From positions 1 through 64,000 of the forward strand of contig VSDK01002196.1 in assembly GCA_009767595.1 (NCBI GenBank): a stretch of DNA of 64,000 nucleotides, in the 5' to 3' direction. How positions within the stretch are numbered: the first letter of the stretch is position 1; the number at the start of each line of letters is the position of its first letter. The notes under the pieces are model-generated. The model had not been told where the DNA came from and ran no database searches. It worked only from the letters and a program-made list of their open reading frames with translations. Below are positions 20,441 through 31,871 of this stretch, piece after piece. Source of the DNA: Symbiodinium kawagutii (taxonomy: Eukaryota; Sar; Dinophyceae; Suessiales; Symbiodiniaceae). Position numbers and translations under genes: made by a program.

Positions 20441-21115
20441 GTGAACATCAGCCAGCCATCAGTTGATTCATGACTAATGAATTGGTTAACCATTGAGGAA
20501 CATTAGTCATGATTAGTCAACAAACCATCATTGGGCCACTAGTTAGCTTCAATGAACAATCATGAGCCATTGTCAGCCGCTGATAAACAAAGTCAGTTGG
20601 CCATAAGTTAAACCAGTATATTATTCACCATTATTCACCAATGCTAAGCGTTAGTAGCCATCATTAACCATCAACCACCAGTATTAACCACCATTAATTG
20701 TCCATTTGCTTACGAACACCCTCCACAAGTCCTGTCTCATCTCCTCAAAGTAGCCCCATTAGTTAAACCATTCGTCGATTACACTTAACCATCCATGACC
20801 ATCATACACTATCAGTCCTAACTCATTTGAACATATTTGAACCAACTTGCCAAACCATCAACTATCAGTATTAGCCACCATTACTTAACTTACCTAACCT
20901 AACCATCCACAACCCATTAGTAGTGACTTAACCACCATTCTTACTATGGTCATCCATAGCCACCCCATGAGTCAAGTCATTTGAACCAGTGAAGTATATA
21001 ACCCCTGGCTTAACCCATGGTTAAATATAACCATATATAACCTATAACTGGTATGACCACCCCATGCTATAACCACCATCACCAACCACCATCCGTAGCT
21101 TCGTCCCGGGGCCAG
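20441..21115. repeat. CCATCATTAACC-type simple sequence
   Basis: Long A/C-rich degenerate tract of AACCATCA and AACCATTAG words that runs up to the acceptor of the next exon-like island. Confidence 0.6.
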
Positions 21116-21227
21116 GTCCAGCCGCCGCATCTGCGTGGACCGCGCCCAGCAAGACGTGCGCCGCCCCGAGGCACGGGACCCGACGTCAGGGCGTTGGAAG
21201 GTCGTGGTGGAACCGCTGGGGTCGTAG
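21116..21227 (+). CDS. probable terminal exon, unknown protein
   Basis: Very GC-rich island after GGGGCCAG. The frame reads RICVDRAQQDVRRPEARDP and WKVVVEPLGS, then stops at TAG 21225-21227. A second plus frame stays open past the stop to a GT donor near 21246 and reads proline/arginine-rich, so an internal exon is the alternative. Product unknown. Confidence 0.45.
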
Positions 21228-22289
21228 GAGTCGAGTCAGACGACCAGGTTGGTTTATTTACCTATGACCAACCAGGGGTAACAATAGGAAGAAATAGTTG
21301 GCTTTATTACCTAACAGTCGAGCCAGGGGTAATTTGTCCGTAGACATGCTTTGGTTGGTTGGTAACAACAGGAACAAAGGCTTTGAAAATAGCAGGATTG
21401 ACATACGGAACCTATGTTGACTGATATTTTTCATTGAGTTGGTTCAAGCACCAGCCACCTTTCGATGGCCCTGTTTTGAACATTCTATGATTCTATGTTG
21501 GTTGACGATTTCTGTGTAACCGGCTCTATGCTAGTTGATGACCATAGTTGATATGACTGGTTTGCAGTGGTTGCCCCACTGTTGCTGGTTGATTGATTCT
21601 AATTATATAGTTGGAGGAAAGAATGTCCAGGAAAATGCCGACTGATTTGCCAATCGTAGACATGAATTTCTGGAGTATAAACTTCATTGTGGGTCAACTT
21701 GTTTTGTGGTGAAATCATGGTTACATAAGCCTTGTGGATAAGGTGGAAATGATAACAATCCATCGTTCATGACCACAAGTGGTGACAACTGATATCAGTG
21801 ATTGAACATGATAATGATTAAATATATACTGTAAGTCCTTTGATGATGGTGCCCGACGGTTGATTGATAGTTGATACAGTAATGGTTCATGATGGCGATG
21901 CAAATTGATAGTCGATGATGATGATGATGATGATGATGATGATCATAGCTATGGTCAATGATGGCGGTTCAAAGAATTCCAGAAGACAACAAGGGTCAAC
22001 AATGATGATTTATGATGCATCGTTCATAATCATGATTTATCACGGCAATGGCACTGCAAGTAGTCATGGATCTTTGTACAGCCATGGCCCCAAGGATATG
22101 ATTTCATATGTGTGTTCTGATTTCAAAAAACTGATACATTTCCTTTCGATTGAACAAACATTTCATAAACTTCATTCTGATTCATGGGAGAATCTGAAGG
22201 AGATTCTGGCGTCTCACTGTCCTATTTTTTTGGTTTGGAACTGAGCATGCGTTTCAGCTCAGAAAATTGACAAACCTCAGCTGGGGATC
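21228..22289. other. non-coding, with (ATG)n microsatellite
   Basis: A/T-rich DNA, no gene seen. A run of about ten ATG triplets occupies 21914-21942. The methionine-rich open frame it creates is an artefact of the repeat. Confidence 0.6.
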
Positions 22290-22363
22290 CCTTGTATCGG
22301 ATACGCCGCCCCAAAATCGCGACGCGATCGAACGGAAAGCCACGGGGGCCATGAATTTGGAGG
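22290..22363 (+). CDS. internal exon, unknown protein
   Basis: Open plus frame DTPPQNRDAIERKATGAMNL ending GGAG|GGTGAG (GT donor shared between two registers). The left border is not clear. Composition is protein-like; product unknown. Confidence 0.4.
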
Positions 22364-22696
22364 GTGAGAGCCACATACTTCACAAGAAATTTATGAATTC
22401 TCTGCAGATCAGGGGCTGTTCAGCCGTTTCAAGGTTAGGTCAGGCCCTGCCCTTGGCATCTTGGCATCTGATACCTGCGTGTCTCATGCTTCGAACAATC
22501 ATAAATCCCAATGGGTTCGTAATCTACTGTTGGATCAGGGTCGTGATTATGTTTCTAATCCCCAATCATTACTAGATCAGATTGGATTACAGATCCATAT
22601 TGCAACCTGATGAGTACTTGGAACCCAATCAACCCAAACAACCCACAAAAGTCAAAGATTCCAAGCTCATTGAAGTCGTGGCAGGTTCCTATCCAG

Positions 22697-22815
22697 GTAA
22701 ATGATGAGGAGGCGCTGGCGTGCTGCTGCGTCGTGGCGTGTTTCAAGCGACTGATTTCGGACAGCCGAAGCCTCCCAGCCACCTGCTGCGAGTTGGCCAC
22801 ACCACCTGCTTATGA
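22697..22815 (+). CDS. internal exon, unknown protein
   Basis: Acceptor TCCTATCCAG, then VNDEEALACCCVVACFKRLI and SLPATCCELATPP, cysteine-rich. The right border is unresolved. The minus strand is open over the same bases. Confidence 0.35.
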
Positions 22816-22957
22816 AACTTCCCATGCAACCAATTCACCATCATCAACCAACAAATAGCCATCTTTAATGAGCACTTTTCCATAGGGACCAACCTACACA
22901 ACCACCCAACCAACCTCCAAGCACCACGGCTTCATTCACCAGACCTGCAGCCATCAG

Positions 22958-23013
22958 GTCGGTCTCGCGGCCAGCACGCCAACGAATTTGTACGCCTGGC
23001 ACCCAGCAAGCAG
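22958..23013 (+). CDS. short internal exon candidate
   Basis: Lies between CCATCAG and GTTAGG. All three plus frames are open; the most protein-like reads RSRGQHANEFVRLAPSKQ. Confidence 0.3.
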
Positions 23014-24990
23014 GTTAGGGCCAAGCCGTGGTGCTCAAGGCAGGTCTCAAGGCGCCAGATTGATCATCATTGGTTCATCTCCGCTCCAAACCCTTACACT
23101 CCGATGATCTGGAAAATCATCAGAAAGAGAAAATCATTAGTTGTCTACGATAGCTGTTAGCTGGCTGGAAAATCACTAGTGCCAATAGGTAATTTGCAAA
23201 GGGTGGATTATCCAGCCGGCTATGTGTGCGAGGGCAACATGAAATGAGCAACAGAAATAATACAGAGCCCATACCCATACTTGTTTGTATTGAATGGTAG
23301 AAGCAACATAGCTTATCGGTGACAACCACCATAGTGACCCATGCTTGTTGAACGACGTTTCCTTTCACGAACCTATTCAATTTGTAAGATCTAATCATAT
23401 AATCCGTGTTCGCTATTGATTTTAATGCTTCATGTTGTGTTTAACCAACATCAAAGAATGATAGTGGTCGACGATGATAGGAAACAACTCTACTTGCCAT
23501 CAAAGGGATATACTGCTGTAGAGATGAACACTAGCTATACTTCCAGTTTATGATTGTTGATTGTGTTTGATCGCTGAGCGATAGCAGATTTCCCATAGAA
23601 CGCTACAATCATAGCTAAAAAGGGTCTGGCAAGGCTATAACAAATAGATCATTGAATCTTAATTGGTCCAGCAATAGCTATCAATTATAAACAATAGATT
23701 TGAACATCTATTGTCAAAATCATAGCTGCAGTAACACAGGAACAATCTACAGCCTATGGTCAAGAACACAACCAAGCTACAACTGATGATATAGACTAAT
23801 TATAGCAATCATTTTTGCCATAGAAATAGTTGTATATAATTGCTATAAAACTACAATTGTGACCATTAGTGATTGGTTCAATTCATATAGAAATGACATT
23901 GATCGTTTTAAGAACATAAATTGTCTTTACAATATGATTGATGCTATTTTTTCATTGGTGGTGCTGTTCTTACTTTTTACTTTATATATTATTGATGCTT
24001 CTTCTGGGCTCCCAATCTGGGAATCTTTGGCCCTGCCAGGGAGAACCTAGTGGTGCGAATAGGCTGATGACATCCCATGAACATATCATACGGCTTAAGG
24101 ATGGTTGGTAGGTGGGAATGGGCAATGATGCTTAACCACCAGGTTTCCTACTACAACCAGCTGCAACCAGTCAGCTCTACGGCAGTGGGTCAGAACCAAC
24201 GATTCACAAGAGTGGTCATGGCTCTCCGATGTCAATAGCTGGGGGTATAAGCTATTCAGCCACAACAATATTTCATGAAGGTTGACACTGGTTAAGAATG
24301 GTTGTTGACAATTAAACATGATGATTGATGATGATAGTTTATTAATGGGTCAGTTGATTTATATTGGTTAATAATGACAGTGCATAAACAGTACTCATGG
24401 CATGATAGCCCCATCCGTGTCTTTCCACTCAACCGTAAGGGAACCAGGATGAAAAGGTGATAGATGGCCACTCATGATTGACTATCGAATTCTTCATTAC
24501 AGGGCCTATACCACTTCGTTTAGTCCATGCATATTTTGGAAGGTTTCATGAATCATTGCTAGCCATTGTCAATTTGGGCAGGCAACCATGAGTAGTAGCC
24601 ATTATCAACAGACAGCCACTTTTCACTGGGTATTCAAGTATTTTTGTTCAGTGTTGGGATCCTTGCTTGTCCTGTTGCCCCAGTCCATAAAAGATATAAA
24701 AGACCTGGGTTGTCATTCATCCTTGAAAAGTGTAATGTAACATATTAGCTATACCAATAGTATAGCGTCCAACCTGCGAAACATCATGTTAGCCATGAAG
24801 TTCACTAGTTGGGTGTGGAACCAGCTATTTCGTGAACAAGAAACTCTACCTGGACTATATGCAGTTGTTGAATCAGCACAGCGACAATGGAACCGGTCAC
24901 ATCCAAGCGATGTAGCAACTGGTTTTCTACCAAAAAATCATCAACGATAAAGTTGCAATTGCCTAGGTCAAGTTGCATGACTGTTGCAGT
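23014..24990. other. A/T-rich non-coding DNA
   Basis: About 2 kb without a credible exon. Near 23150-23216 is a sequence related to 49455-49555 (GGAAAATCAC...CCAATAGGTAAT), possibly a diverged TIR-C subfamily. Otherwise nothing recognised. Confidence 0.4.
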
Positions 24991-25068
24991 GGTTGGTGCG
25001 TTTGATTCAAGAGCTGCGACGTTCAGCATCATCCCAGCGCTGATCCATGGCTCTCTGCGTCGGGCTGC

Positions 25069-25266
25069 TTGATTGGTTGCACTTGCCTGCTCGCATGTGT
25101 TTTGCAGCGACAGCATGTTGTTGGGCCCAATGGACTGGGATTGGTTGTCCCGCGCGTCCTTGCAGAGGAAATTTCCGGGCAGAAAGCAGCAGCCATAAGT
25201 TCCGTGCTGGTTGCCGCGCGGGCCGACGGCAGACCACGGCTGAAGTCCAAACCGCGTTGCTTCTAG
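25069..25266 (+). CDS. GC island, possible terminal exon
   Basis: After TGTGTTTTGCAG (acceptor ending at 25107) one plus frame reads RQHVVGPNGLGLVVPRVLAE, then AAAISSVLVAARADGRP, and stops at TAG 25264-25266. Another plus frame, starting ATG 25047, is open through the island and beyond, and the minus strand is open too. The clear acceptor favours the first reading. Position just upstream of the J-domain gene would also allow a targeting-sequence exon in the second frame. Confidence 0.35.
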   Translation: MIGCTCLLACVLQRQHVVGPNGLGLVVPRVLAEEISGQKAAAISSVLVAARADGRPRLKSKPRCF

Positions 25267-25583
25267 AATTACGTATCAGTGGTTGCCGGCGGAAACTGTT
25301 GGAACAACCCAGCCGGATGCATAATACCATCGTGTTTTTTGGCGTGAAACCTTATATCTAGCAGTGGTTACATTCACCATGGGTTTAGGCTTGGTTCTTC
25401 ACCCGCCGACAATGGTTATTCATTATGGTGGTGAGCTATTCCAGGGAACTGGGGCCGCCGTTTCCACATCCACGATGATGCATTCAATTTTTGTTGGCAA
25501 ATACCCAAGCAGGAAGCTAGCTGAGTTTTTGTCATCCCTTTGCTGATCTTGATGGACCGATCCCCCAGTCCTCATCTTGGGTC

Positions 25584-25940
25584 TCAAAACGTCGCGCCCA
25601 AAGAGATGCTCAAAAACTTGCGATGACAAGCGCTGTTTGCGATGTTATATTTCGTGACATCTCGTGACGGGGACCGAGTCCGCCATATCCAATAAACATT
25701 GAGGGTTCTTAGCGGGCTCCAAAGGCGCGATGGCCAGAATTCCATTAATTCGTTAGTGGCTCTGGATGAGATCCCCGCTATCGAGTTTTGAATCCATGGC
25801 GGTAACCGACAAAGATCGCACAAACGTTCTACTTTCTTAATCACTGTTGCGGATCTGTTACCTCCAGCTGCTTTTTGACAAATAAATCGGCATGATGAGC
25901 ATTGGTCAATTGTTGGCCTCCAAAAGCTGCGGCTGGCCAA
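25584..25940 (-). CDS. 118-codon minus-strand open frame, unknown
   Basis: ATG at 25940 to a stop at 25584, with cysteine-containing, tryptophan-rich sequence (LCRLPPWIQNSIAGISSRAT, FWPSRLWSPLRTLNVYW). Base composition differs from the flanking simple sequence. No domain recognised. It could be a mobile-element remnant. Confidence 0.3.
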   Translation of the reverse strand: MASRSFWRPTIDQCSSCRFICQKAAGGNRSATVIKKVERLCDLCRLPPWIQNSIAGISSRATNELMEFWPSRLWSPLRTLNVYWIWRTRSPSRDVTKYNIANSACHRKFLSISLGATF

Positions 25941-26306
25941 TATTACTATTTTGGTGAAATTGTCAACACAAAGTCCGTCTCAAACAAAACATGGTCCTGA
26001 TGATAGCCCCAGGCATCCCCAACAATTGGACTTTGCCACACGTTTCCGCAGTAAATGGTTCCCAAATGTGTTCATGGGTAAGCTCCCCTGCCGAGTGATT
26101 TCCACATCCCAAATACCCAATGATTTTTCAATAGTGACTGTCAATGAAAAACACTAACCTTGTCTACCTTATTTGGTGCCAGGGATGAATATCACTCGGA
26201 TGTCATGCCCCAAATTCACCACTGTTCACCGTCCACAATCTTTAGTGAACAACATGAACGTTGTTATGTTGTATCCTTGCCATTCAACAAACGTTTGTTA
26301 TGTTAG

Positions 26307-26396
26307 GTTCAGCAAGATTCATTGATGCTGATCCTAAGGAATTGTTTGGAACTTCGTCGACAGCTGATGAGAAGGACATCAAAAAGAGCCTTGGTC
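26307..26396 (+). CDS. J-domain/ferredoxin protein, exon with J-domain helix I-II
   Basis: The plus frame reads RFIDADPKELFGTSSTADE followed by KDIKK, matching the start of a J-domain (D-x-Y-x-x-L-G-x-x-x-x-A-x-x-x-x-I-K-K). The acceptor is TTAG at 26305-26306 or TTCAG at 26310-26312. The right border is unresolved; AAG AGC CTT G|GTCCAG is one possible donor. The minus strand is also open here. It belongs with the HPD exon at 27884, which it should precede, probably via one more tiny exon that I could not find. Confidence 0.5.
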
Positions 26397-27125
26397 CAGC
26401 CTTGGTATCACCAACAACTTGTGGTGCTGGGCTGATTTTTAAAACAACTGATTTGGATTTCCCCAAGACGATGTGCTGTCACTTCTTTTTTTGCGGAGCT
26501 GAGGATGGTGAATGACAACTTACAGGATTTGCATGATAGATTGCCCGGATCTGATCCAATCCGTTGTCACTTTTTCCCTGGTGAATTGGTGATGTTTTGC
26601 ACATTTTGTCCCAGACATGCCTGCACATTCAGCTAGGCAAGCATCGCAACAGCCACCTGTTACAGTTGCCATGTTCACAACAGCCATGCGTCGGGGTCAA
26701 AGGTAGTCACATCCATAGATGGGAGTAATGCATGGTAATGCCAACCCTGGATTCAGAAACACCTGGTTGATAAATATTGGGAATCCCAAGTTCGCTTTGG
26801 TTTCCCAATGAAATGGCAACCCCCCAAAAAATGAACCTACGGAATTTATGAACCCGGGGTTGACACTAATTATCCCCAAATCAGGAAATCCATGATTTCG
26901 GGGTATCCAGTTGTGGATGAACCGCAGCTATCCGAGGAAGTACTACGACCTCCAGAAGTCAGATTCTCAGTTCAGCCGTGGGAGGCTTGCTCTGCTAATG
27001 GTATCGCTTTGCGTTGCGAACCATAAAATATTGTTATGATAGTGGCATTTTTATATGATTTTGCTCTTCTACAGTGCAACGACCACTGCAAATATTTTGC
27101 GCATGCAAAGTGATTTGTTTTGCCG

Positions 27126-27240
27126 TACTTGGATGATCATCCCATTTAGTAAGTGGGAAACATAGCCAAGGTTAGTCCACCTATCTAACAATGTCATACC
27201 CCACTCAGGGTAGTTCCTAACCATGGCTACGTTCACCAGT
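27126..27240. mobile_element. TIR-D element
   Basis: Left end CTTGGATGATCATCCCATTT; interior GTCATACCCCACTCAGGGTA and CCTAACCATGGCTACG, the last two shared with 18200-18240. Confidence 0.5.
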
Positions 27241-27325
27241 TGGACCCTCAGCAAGTCCAGGAGTTGCCGTTGGACACAATTTGAACCATCATCCATCGCT
27301 ATCGCAGTGTAAGATAATATTTACC

Positions 27326-27430
27326 CTTTGGCAAACTAGCCTGGAAGCTGAAAATCACCATGTTCAAAGGTAAAACCATTCTTAATAACTAGTGGATTTT
27401 CCGCGCAACCAGGTGCGGGACTGCCGGAGT
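27326..27430. mobile_element. TIR-C element
   Basis: Left end TTGGCAAACTAGCCTGGAAG and right end GCAACCAGGTGCGGGACTGCC; the interior is similar to the copy at 16813. Confidence 0.55.
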
Positions 27431-27883
27431 GTATTGAAATGATTTGCTCAAGGTGCTTAGAAAATTATAGCATTTATAACTAGCTTAGTTTTCTAAGGTC
27501 ATATCATTAATTGGTGCTTAGGTTAGTTTTCTCTTCATAGGCCATTTCTAAGGTCAAAAAATGCCAGTTCAAGTGCTTATCAGTCATCATTCAGCAGGTG
27601 GGTCATCAAACTACCGCCTGCGCTGGTGAGGGCTATTGTGGTAGGTGATGGTGGCACAGCCAGTGGTTGCGTTGTCTTGGATAGCTTGGCGCTATATGGG
27701 GACGCAGCATCAATGATGGATGATTTTGAGAGATCACAAGGTTTGGTAGATAGAATCAGTCATCGTGAAGATCAGGTTTGGTCTCAGTAGACACTTGATC
27801 CTAGCTGTGGTACTTTGGTATGCCCATAGATTTATGGACAACTCCATCCAGCATTATGACAGACCTGGTCGAAGTTGCTCCAG

Positions 27884-27917
27884 GTTATGCCATCCTGATG
27901 TCGCTGGACCAGAGGGT
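27884..27917 (+). CDS. J-domain/ferredoxin protein, HPD exon
   Basis: After GTTGCTCCAG the frame reads LCHPDVAGPEG, containing the His-Pro-Asp triad that stimulates HSP70 ATPase. Cys before HPD and the short DVAG loop resemble chloroplast J-ferredoxin proteins. The end is uncertain: GGT|GAGGAC (GA donor) joins in phase to the next exon, or the exon may extend to about 27932. A competing frame (DLVEVAPGYAILMSLDQR before a GTGAGG donor) also looks coding, so confidence comes mainly from agreement with the next exon. Confidence 0.55.
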
Positions 27918-28389
27918 GAGGACCCCATGCAGCTGGGGCTGTCTCCGTTGGAACGCAGGGTTTTCGGCCACGATTTTTGGGGAACCAGCCGGGGAAGGGG
28001 ACTAGTTGCCAGCAGATGTTGAAGACTGATTGCCAGATACACAACTGCAAACCAACATGAAATCCTGTGTGCTATCTCAATAGGAAACTGATTTTTGAGT
28101 CTTGCTGGGTGAGTATTTGGATAATTGAGCAATGATGCCAGTGATAGAAATTGAGCCCTGGGTGACTTTTAAATCCATTGAACTATCATCATATCTACCA
28201 TTTGCCTGGTGATTTACCATGTGCCTGGCATAGCAACCCTAGTCCCATCTACCTAAGCTGGTCCATAGTAACACTGGTCGCCCTAGTCAGTCATTTTCAC
28301 AACTCGTCCATCGCAACCCAATGATGACCTCTTCACCGTTTCGAATCGCCGCAGCGGCCCTTCCCTAGGGGCACCGGGTACCGTGGCAG

Positions 28390-28482
28390 GAGATGTGCAT
28401 CTTGCTGAACGACGCTTGGGAGTTGCTATCCGACCCGGAGAAGCGCAAGGATTACGATGCCCAAATCGAGTGCCTTGGAGGG
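28390..28482 (+). CDS. J-domain/ferredoxin protein, J-domain helix III-IV exon
   Basis: Acceptor CCGTGGCAG, then 31 codons EMCILLNDAWELLSDPEK and RKDYDAQIE, ending at GGG|GCTGGT (GC donor). This is the classic end of a J-domain: an asparagine-containing helix III, A-W-E-x-L-S-D-P-x-x-R-x-x-Y-D. MCILLN just before it is characteristic of the chloroplast J-ferredoxin branch rather than of ordinary DnaJ. The phase is 0 at both ends. Confidence 0.8.
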
Positions 28483-28877
28483 GCTGGTGGTGGTTGGGCC
28501 TGTGGGGATGCTTTGGGTGGATGCGGCTGCATGAGGACGCCATGGTAAACTAAGATCCTACATCATCCTAGCAAGAATGGTGAGTTTGGGGCAGGGTAAG
28601 GATAGAAATGTTCGGATTGTGGACTTTCAGAACGGTTAAGAGATGAAGTTATCATTGGCAGGCATTCTTGCCCATCAACTGCCCATCATGAGTCAACTAC
28701 TGCGTAAAACAATTGGCTGGACTGGTTGCTCGCAACAGCGATCCACTGGAAGTGTTCGCCTCTTCCAAGTACGAACGTTTGGATATCCAGTTGGTTGGTC
28801 CTCATGATCCATTCTCTGATCATGAATCAACCAGGCTTTCTACTGATCTGATGAGGGGATGCCTTCAACGTGGGCAC

Positions 28878-28968
28878 AGCCGTTGCGCCGGCACGACCCT
28901 CACGACCACCCTCAGCTCACCTGGGAACCGAGGCTGGCGAAGCCTGCGGCTTTGATGAAGGTCCCAAC
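28878..28968 (+). CDS. exon candidate in the J/ferredoxin gene
   Basis: GC-rich, open as PLRRHDPHDHPQLTWEPRLA and KPAALMKVPTE after GGGCACAG, before GTCTCC. It lies where the linker between J-domain and ferredoxin should be, but I see no conserved motif. The minus strand is also open. Confidence 0.3.
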
Positions 28969-29337
28969 GGAGGTCTCCACGGATTTGTCTCCGACTTGGA
29001 AAGGCCGCAGGAAGACCTTGAGACTTGGTGATGTGCTGCTGCTGGTGGTTGGTTGGTTGGCTGGATGGAGCCCAGTGGGCGCGAAGATATGGATCTTGCT
29101 TGCCTTCACCTGCCCGGTTCATGTTGGTTATTCGGCTGGAAAAGAACAGCCAAAAGTTGAGACCTCATCTACTTAGAAGCTGGTGAAACATTGACCCAGA
29201 GGGAACAGAGCTGAAAGTATTGCTGCTCGTTGTTTTGCAGCGGTAGTTTATGGTGCTCCAGCCGCAACCAACTTCACTAGGACGAGCCCTCCAGAGGTAT
29301 CTTTAGATGGGCGGTTGTCATCAGTCAAGGGTCGACT

Positions 29338-29422
<85 letters not shown>

Positions 29423-29924
29423 GCAAGTAACAGTGAATCATCAACGGGTCATGTACCACTAAGCACCTGCCGTGTCTCCCTGCTGTCTCAGGAAACACCA
29501 TTCAGACTACACCGGGCTTCTTGACCTATCGGGAAATTGGCGGTGGGTTCTTCATGCTGGGTTATCGCTTCCATAGGTTGCTCACCAGTGGGTCATGGTG
29601 GTATTCCAAGCCATGTTGGCCAAGCCATGCTGAATTTCCCACTGGTCAGCCATGGGCCGCTCCATGGGGGTCCCTCAGCGGCTGCCGATGGGCCGATGGG
29701 CATATCAGCTGCTGGACTATCACGTTCCATGACTTGCTCGGGACCTGACCAAAGCACAGCCGTTACTCGTTGGAGGTCGTTTCAAGCACAGCTTTGGCAA
29801 ATTTCGACCCACAAACATCTGAAACTTGGGAGTACCACGAGCTGCGGCAAGTACTACCATGAATTTTGTGCTGCTCAAAGTGGTGAATTAATTCACCAAG
29901 CAGGTCCTGTAAACTACACAATAC
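28969..29924. other. intronic DNA with (ATC)n microsatellite
   Basis: Contains about 28 ATC triplets at 29338-29420, giving a polyserine frame that is not credible protein. A GC-richer patch at about 29530-29760 is open on the plus strand, without clear splice sites. Confidence 0.5.
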
Positions 29925-30022
29925 TCTCTGGCAAACTAATCTGGAAATGGTAAATCCATCTTTTTTTGTTAGTTTGCCTTTGAAAACTGGATATTTTTAG
30001 CTTCCAGGTTAGTTTGCCAGAG
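29925..30022. mobile_element. TIR-C element
   Basis: Best TIR-C copy: left end TCTCTGGCAAACTAATCTGG, right end CCAGGTTAGTTTGCCAGAGG, a near-perfect 20-bp inverted repeat around 60 bp. Lies in an intron of the J/ferredoxin gene. Confidence 0.75.
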
Positions 30023-30305
30023 GATCATACCTTGCATACGGTGAGTTGTTCATACCTAGCAACCAACTGTGCACTCGGTTCCATGCTCACATCAAGAGAT
30101 GGGTTCTTTTCAGTGTGGCAACAATTTTTGTCATACCGTTTTGTCATACCTGAGTCACCCCGTGAGTCATACCTTAGTCACCATGTGAACGAATGAAACA
30201 TCACATAGTGTTATCGATGCTAACTATCAACCAACCTGTGGTTCAGGTTCAGCCATTTTTTTAGTGAACCAATCAACTTATAGGTTGATAGTGATGGGAG
30301 TCATG

Positions 30306-30406
30306 TGGAGGTTTCTTTAAATCGGATCCCCCAAATCATCCAAGGTTAATCATCTATAGGAATAAACCATCCAGTTTTGAGGTTCCCTACTTTAAGAAGC
30401 CACCTT
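30306..30406. mobile_element. TIR-A element
   Basis: Ends GGAGGTTTCTTTAAATCGG and GGTTCCCTACTTTAAGAAGCC with subterminal CCAAATCATCC. Diverged. Confidence 0.5.
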
Positions 30407-30693
30407 GTCAACCAATGAGAATCTTCAATTTGAGAATAGTAGTGTTATTTGGACGTCATTCAGAATGGTTTTCCGTTCTCCAAACCTATTCTTTGAGCTT
30501 ACTATAGGGCAACCATGGTGAACCCATGTAGTTTTCCGTTGTTACAAGCCATTTTTTGAGTCTATCCGTCAATAGCGGCTCACCATGGTTCACCTAGAAT
30601 AAGTTATCATAAAGGTTAACCATGGTGTTAATCCATCAAGAACCCCGGCAAGCGCCTTCGGCGAAATTCGGGGTCAACGCTCACTTTTTTCAG

Positions 30694-30760
30694 GATCCCG
30701 CTGTCCCGAAGCCGCTGGCAGAATGTTCCGCCAGAAGATCGAGGGGAGAAGCATGCGGAA
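30694..30760 (+). CDS. possible linker exon of the J/ferredoxin gene
   Basis: A strong acceptor (TCACTTTTTTCAG) precedes a GC-rich stretch. One frame reads IPLSRSRWQNVPPEDRG, which resembles the PLS-x-W...EDR linker that comes before VDE in this family; another reads DPAVPKPLAECSARRS. The donor is not resolved. Confidence 0.4.
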
Positions 30761-30799
30761 GAGAAGACCCTTGGGTCATTGAACTGCTGAAACTTCATT

Positions 30800-30914
30800 T
30801 GGCTGGTGGTTTGATTGACATGTTTTATTTTCTCTATATAGTAATTACATAATTATTAACTCACTGGTTGGTTGACGAGTATATTTTTCATAGGGGTGGT
30901 TCAACCACCAACCA
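30800..30914. mobile_element. TIR-B element
   Basis: Left end GGCTGGTGGTTTGATTGACA, then GGTTGGTTGAC, TATATTTTTCATAG, and right end GGGTGGTTCAACCACCAACC. This is the most complete copy of the family. Confidence 0.7.
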
Positions 30915-31690
30915 GTCATGAAACTTTATGAAGCTTCCTGGTGGAAGAGTGGTGGGCTGATTTGTTGGTCAAGCTCCATTCTACTGGTCATCGACCAGCT
31001 TTTGAGGTTCCAAACTGGCGCCAGACATTCCACCGTGTTTGTTTGCGGAAAACAAATGGGCAGCGCACAAAAGGTGTTGCCTCTTGTATGAATGGGGCTC
31101 ACAGTTGCAAGTTGCGCATTTGGAAGGCTTTCAACCCTGAAGGTGGCTGCTGGCTGTGCTGTTCCTAGATTTTGGGGATCTAATAGCCAGTCGACCCACA
31201 TACATAGTTATAGGCCTGAATGGTGTTTGCATGGTTTCGCTCAAATTCATCGCATGTAATTAAGGAATACAGAAATCAAATGTGCTTCCATTTTAACAAA
31301 CTTTGTGTTCTTCAAGTGGAAATTTGGGAAGAGTGGTTCTTTTGCTCGTTCGGTTTTTGCAATTGACCATGCTAGGTTGGAGAGTCCGATGAGTTGTATT
31401 GTTGTTATTGCTGGTCATCCGAGGGTGAGGCTGGTGCTAGTTCTACCACTATGAACCATGTAAATCAACGGTTAATAGATGGTGAAATAATTTATGATCG
31501 ATTTGGATTGATCTGTGTTCATGATATCAAAGATCATAGATGTATCAACATCATTCCCTTGGTTTTGTCTTTTTTGGCTAGATATTATGATGCTACTGCT
31601 AAGGGCTCCATGTGAATCCCACAGCTACGTTGAACTCGGAGGATCTACTTTTGTTGTCGGTGTCCCAGGTAAATTCGTTGCGCAGCTAAG

Positions 31691-31734
31691 GATGCTGTAT
31701 GTAGATGAGTGGGCTTGCATTTGCTGCCGAAATT
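31691..31734 (+). CDS. J-domain/ferredoxin protein, first 4Fe-4S cysteine exon
   Basis: The frame reads MLYVDEWACICCRN, matching VFVDExxCIGCKN of bacterial-type ferredoxin domains. It ends AATT|GCTCCT, a GC donor, so T joins GC of the next exon to make a Cys codon. The start is at AAG|G (31690) or at CAG (31685). Joined this way the cysteine spacing C-x2-C-x2-C is exactly right. The family's CIGC is CICC here. Confidence 0.7.
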
Positions 31735-31771
31735 GCTCCTCAACAGCAACAGTCATAGTCATCGCTTTGCT

Positions 31772-31871
31772 TGTCTGGTGGTTTGATTGTCATGTTTGAT
31801 TTTCCCAATTGTACGAACAAATGGTTGGTTGGTTGAGAAGCATAATTTCATAGGGGTTGAATCCACCAACC
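31772..31871. mobile_element. TIR-B element
   Basis: GTCTGGTGGTTTGATTGTCA ... GGTTGGTTGAGAAG ... TTTCATAG GGGTTGAATCCACCAACCC. Lies just downstream of the GC donor at 31735. Confidence 0.65.

Noticed and set aside
27863-27915. Exon DLVEVAPGYAILMSLDQR with a GTGAGG donor
   Set aside because: Attractive alone, but the overlapping frame with LCHPDVAG matches the J-domain that the next exon completes, and the two cannot both be used.
29315-29524. Open frame with a polyserine tract
   Set aside because: Product of the (ATC)n microsatellite; no splice sites or conserved flank.
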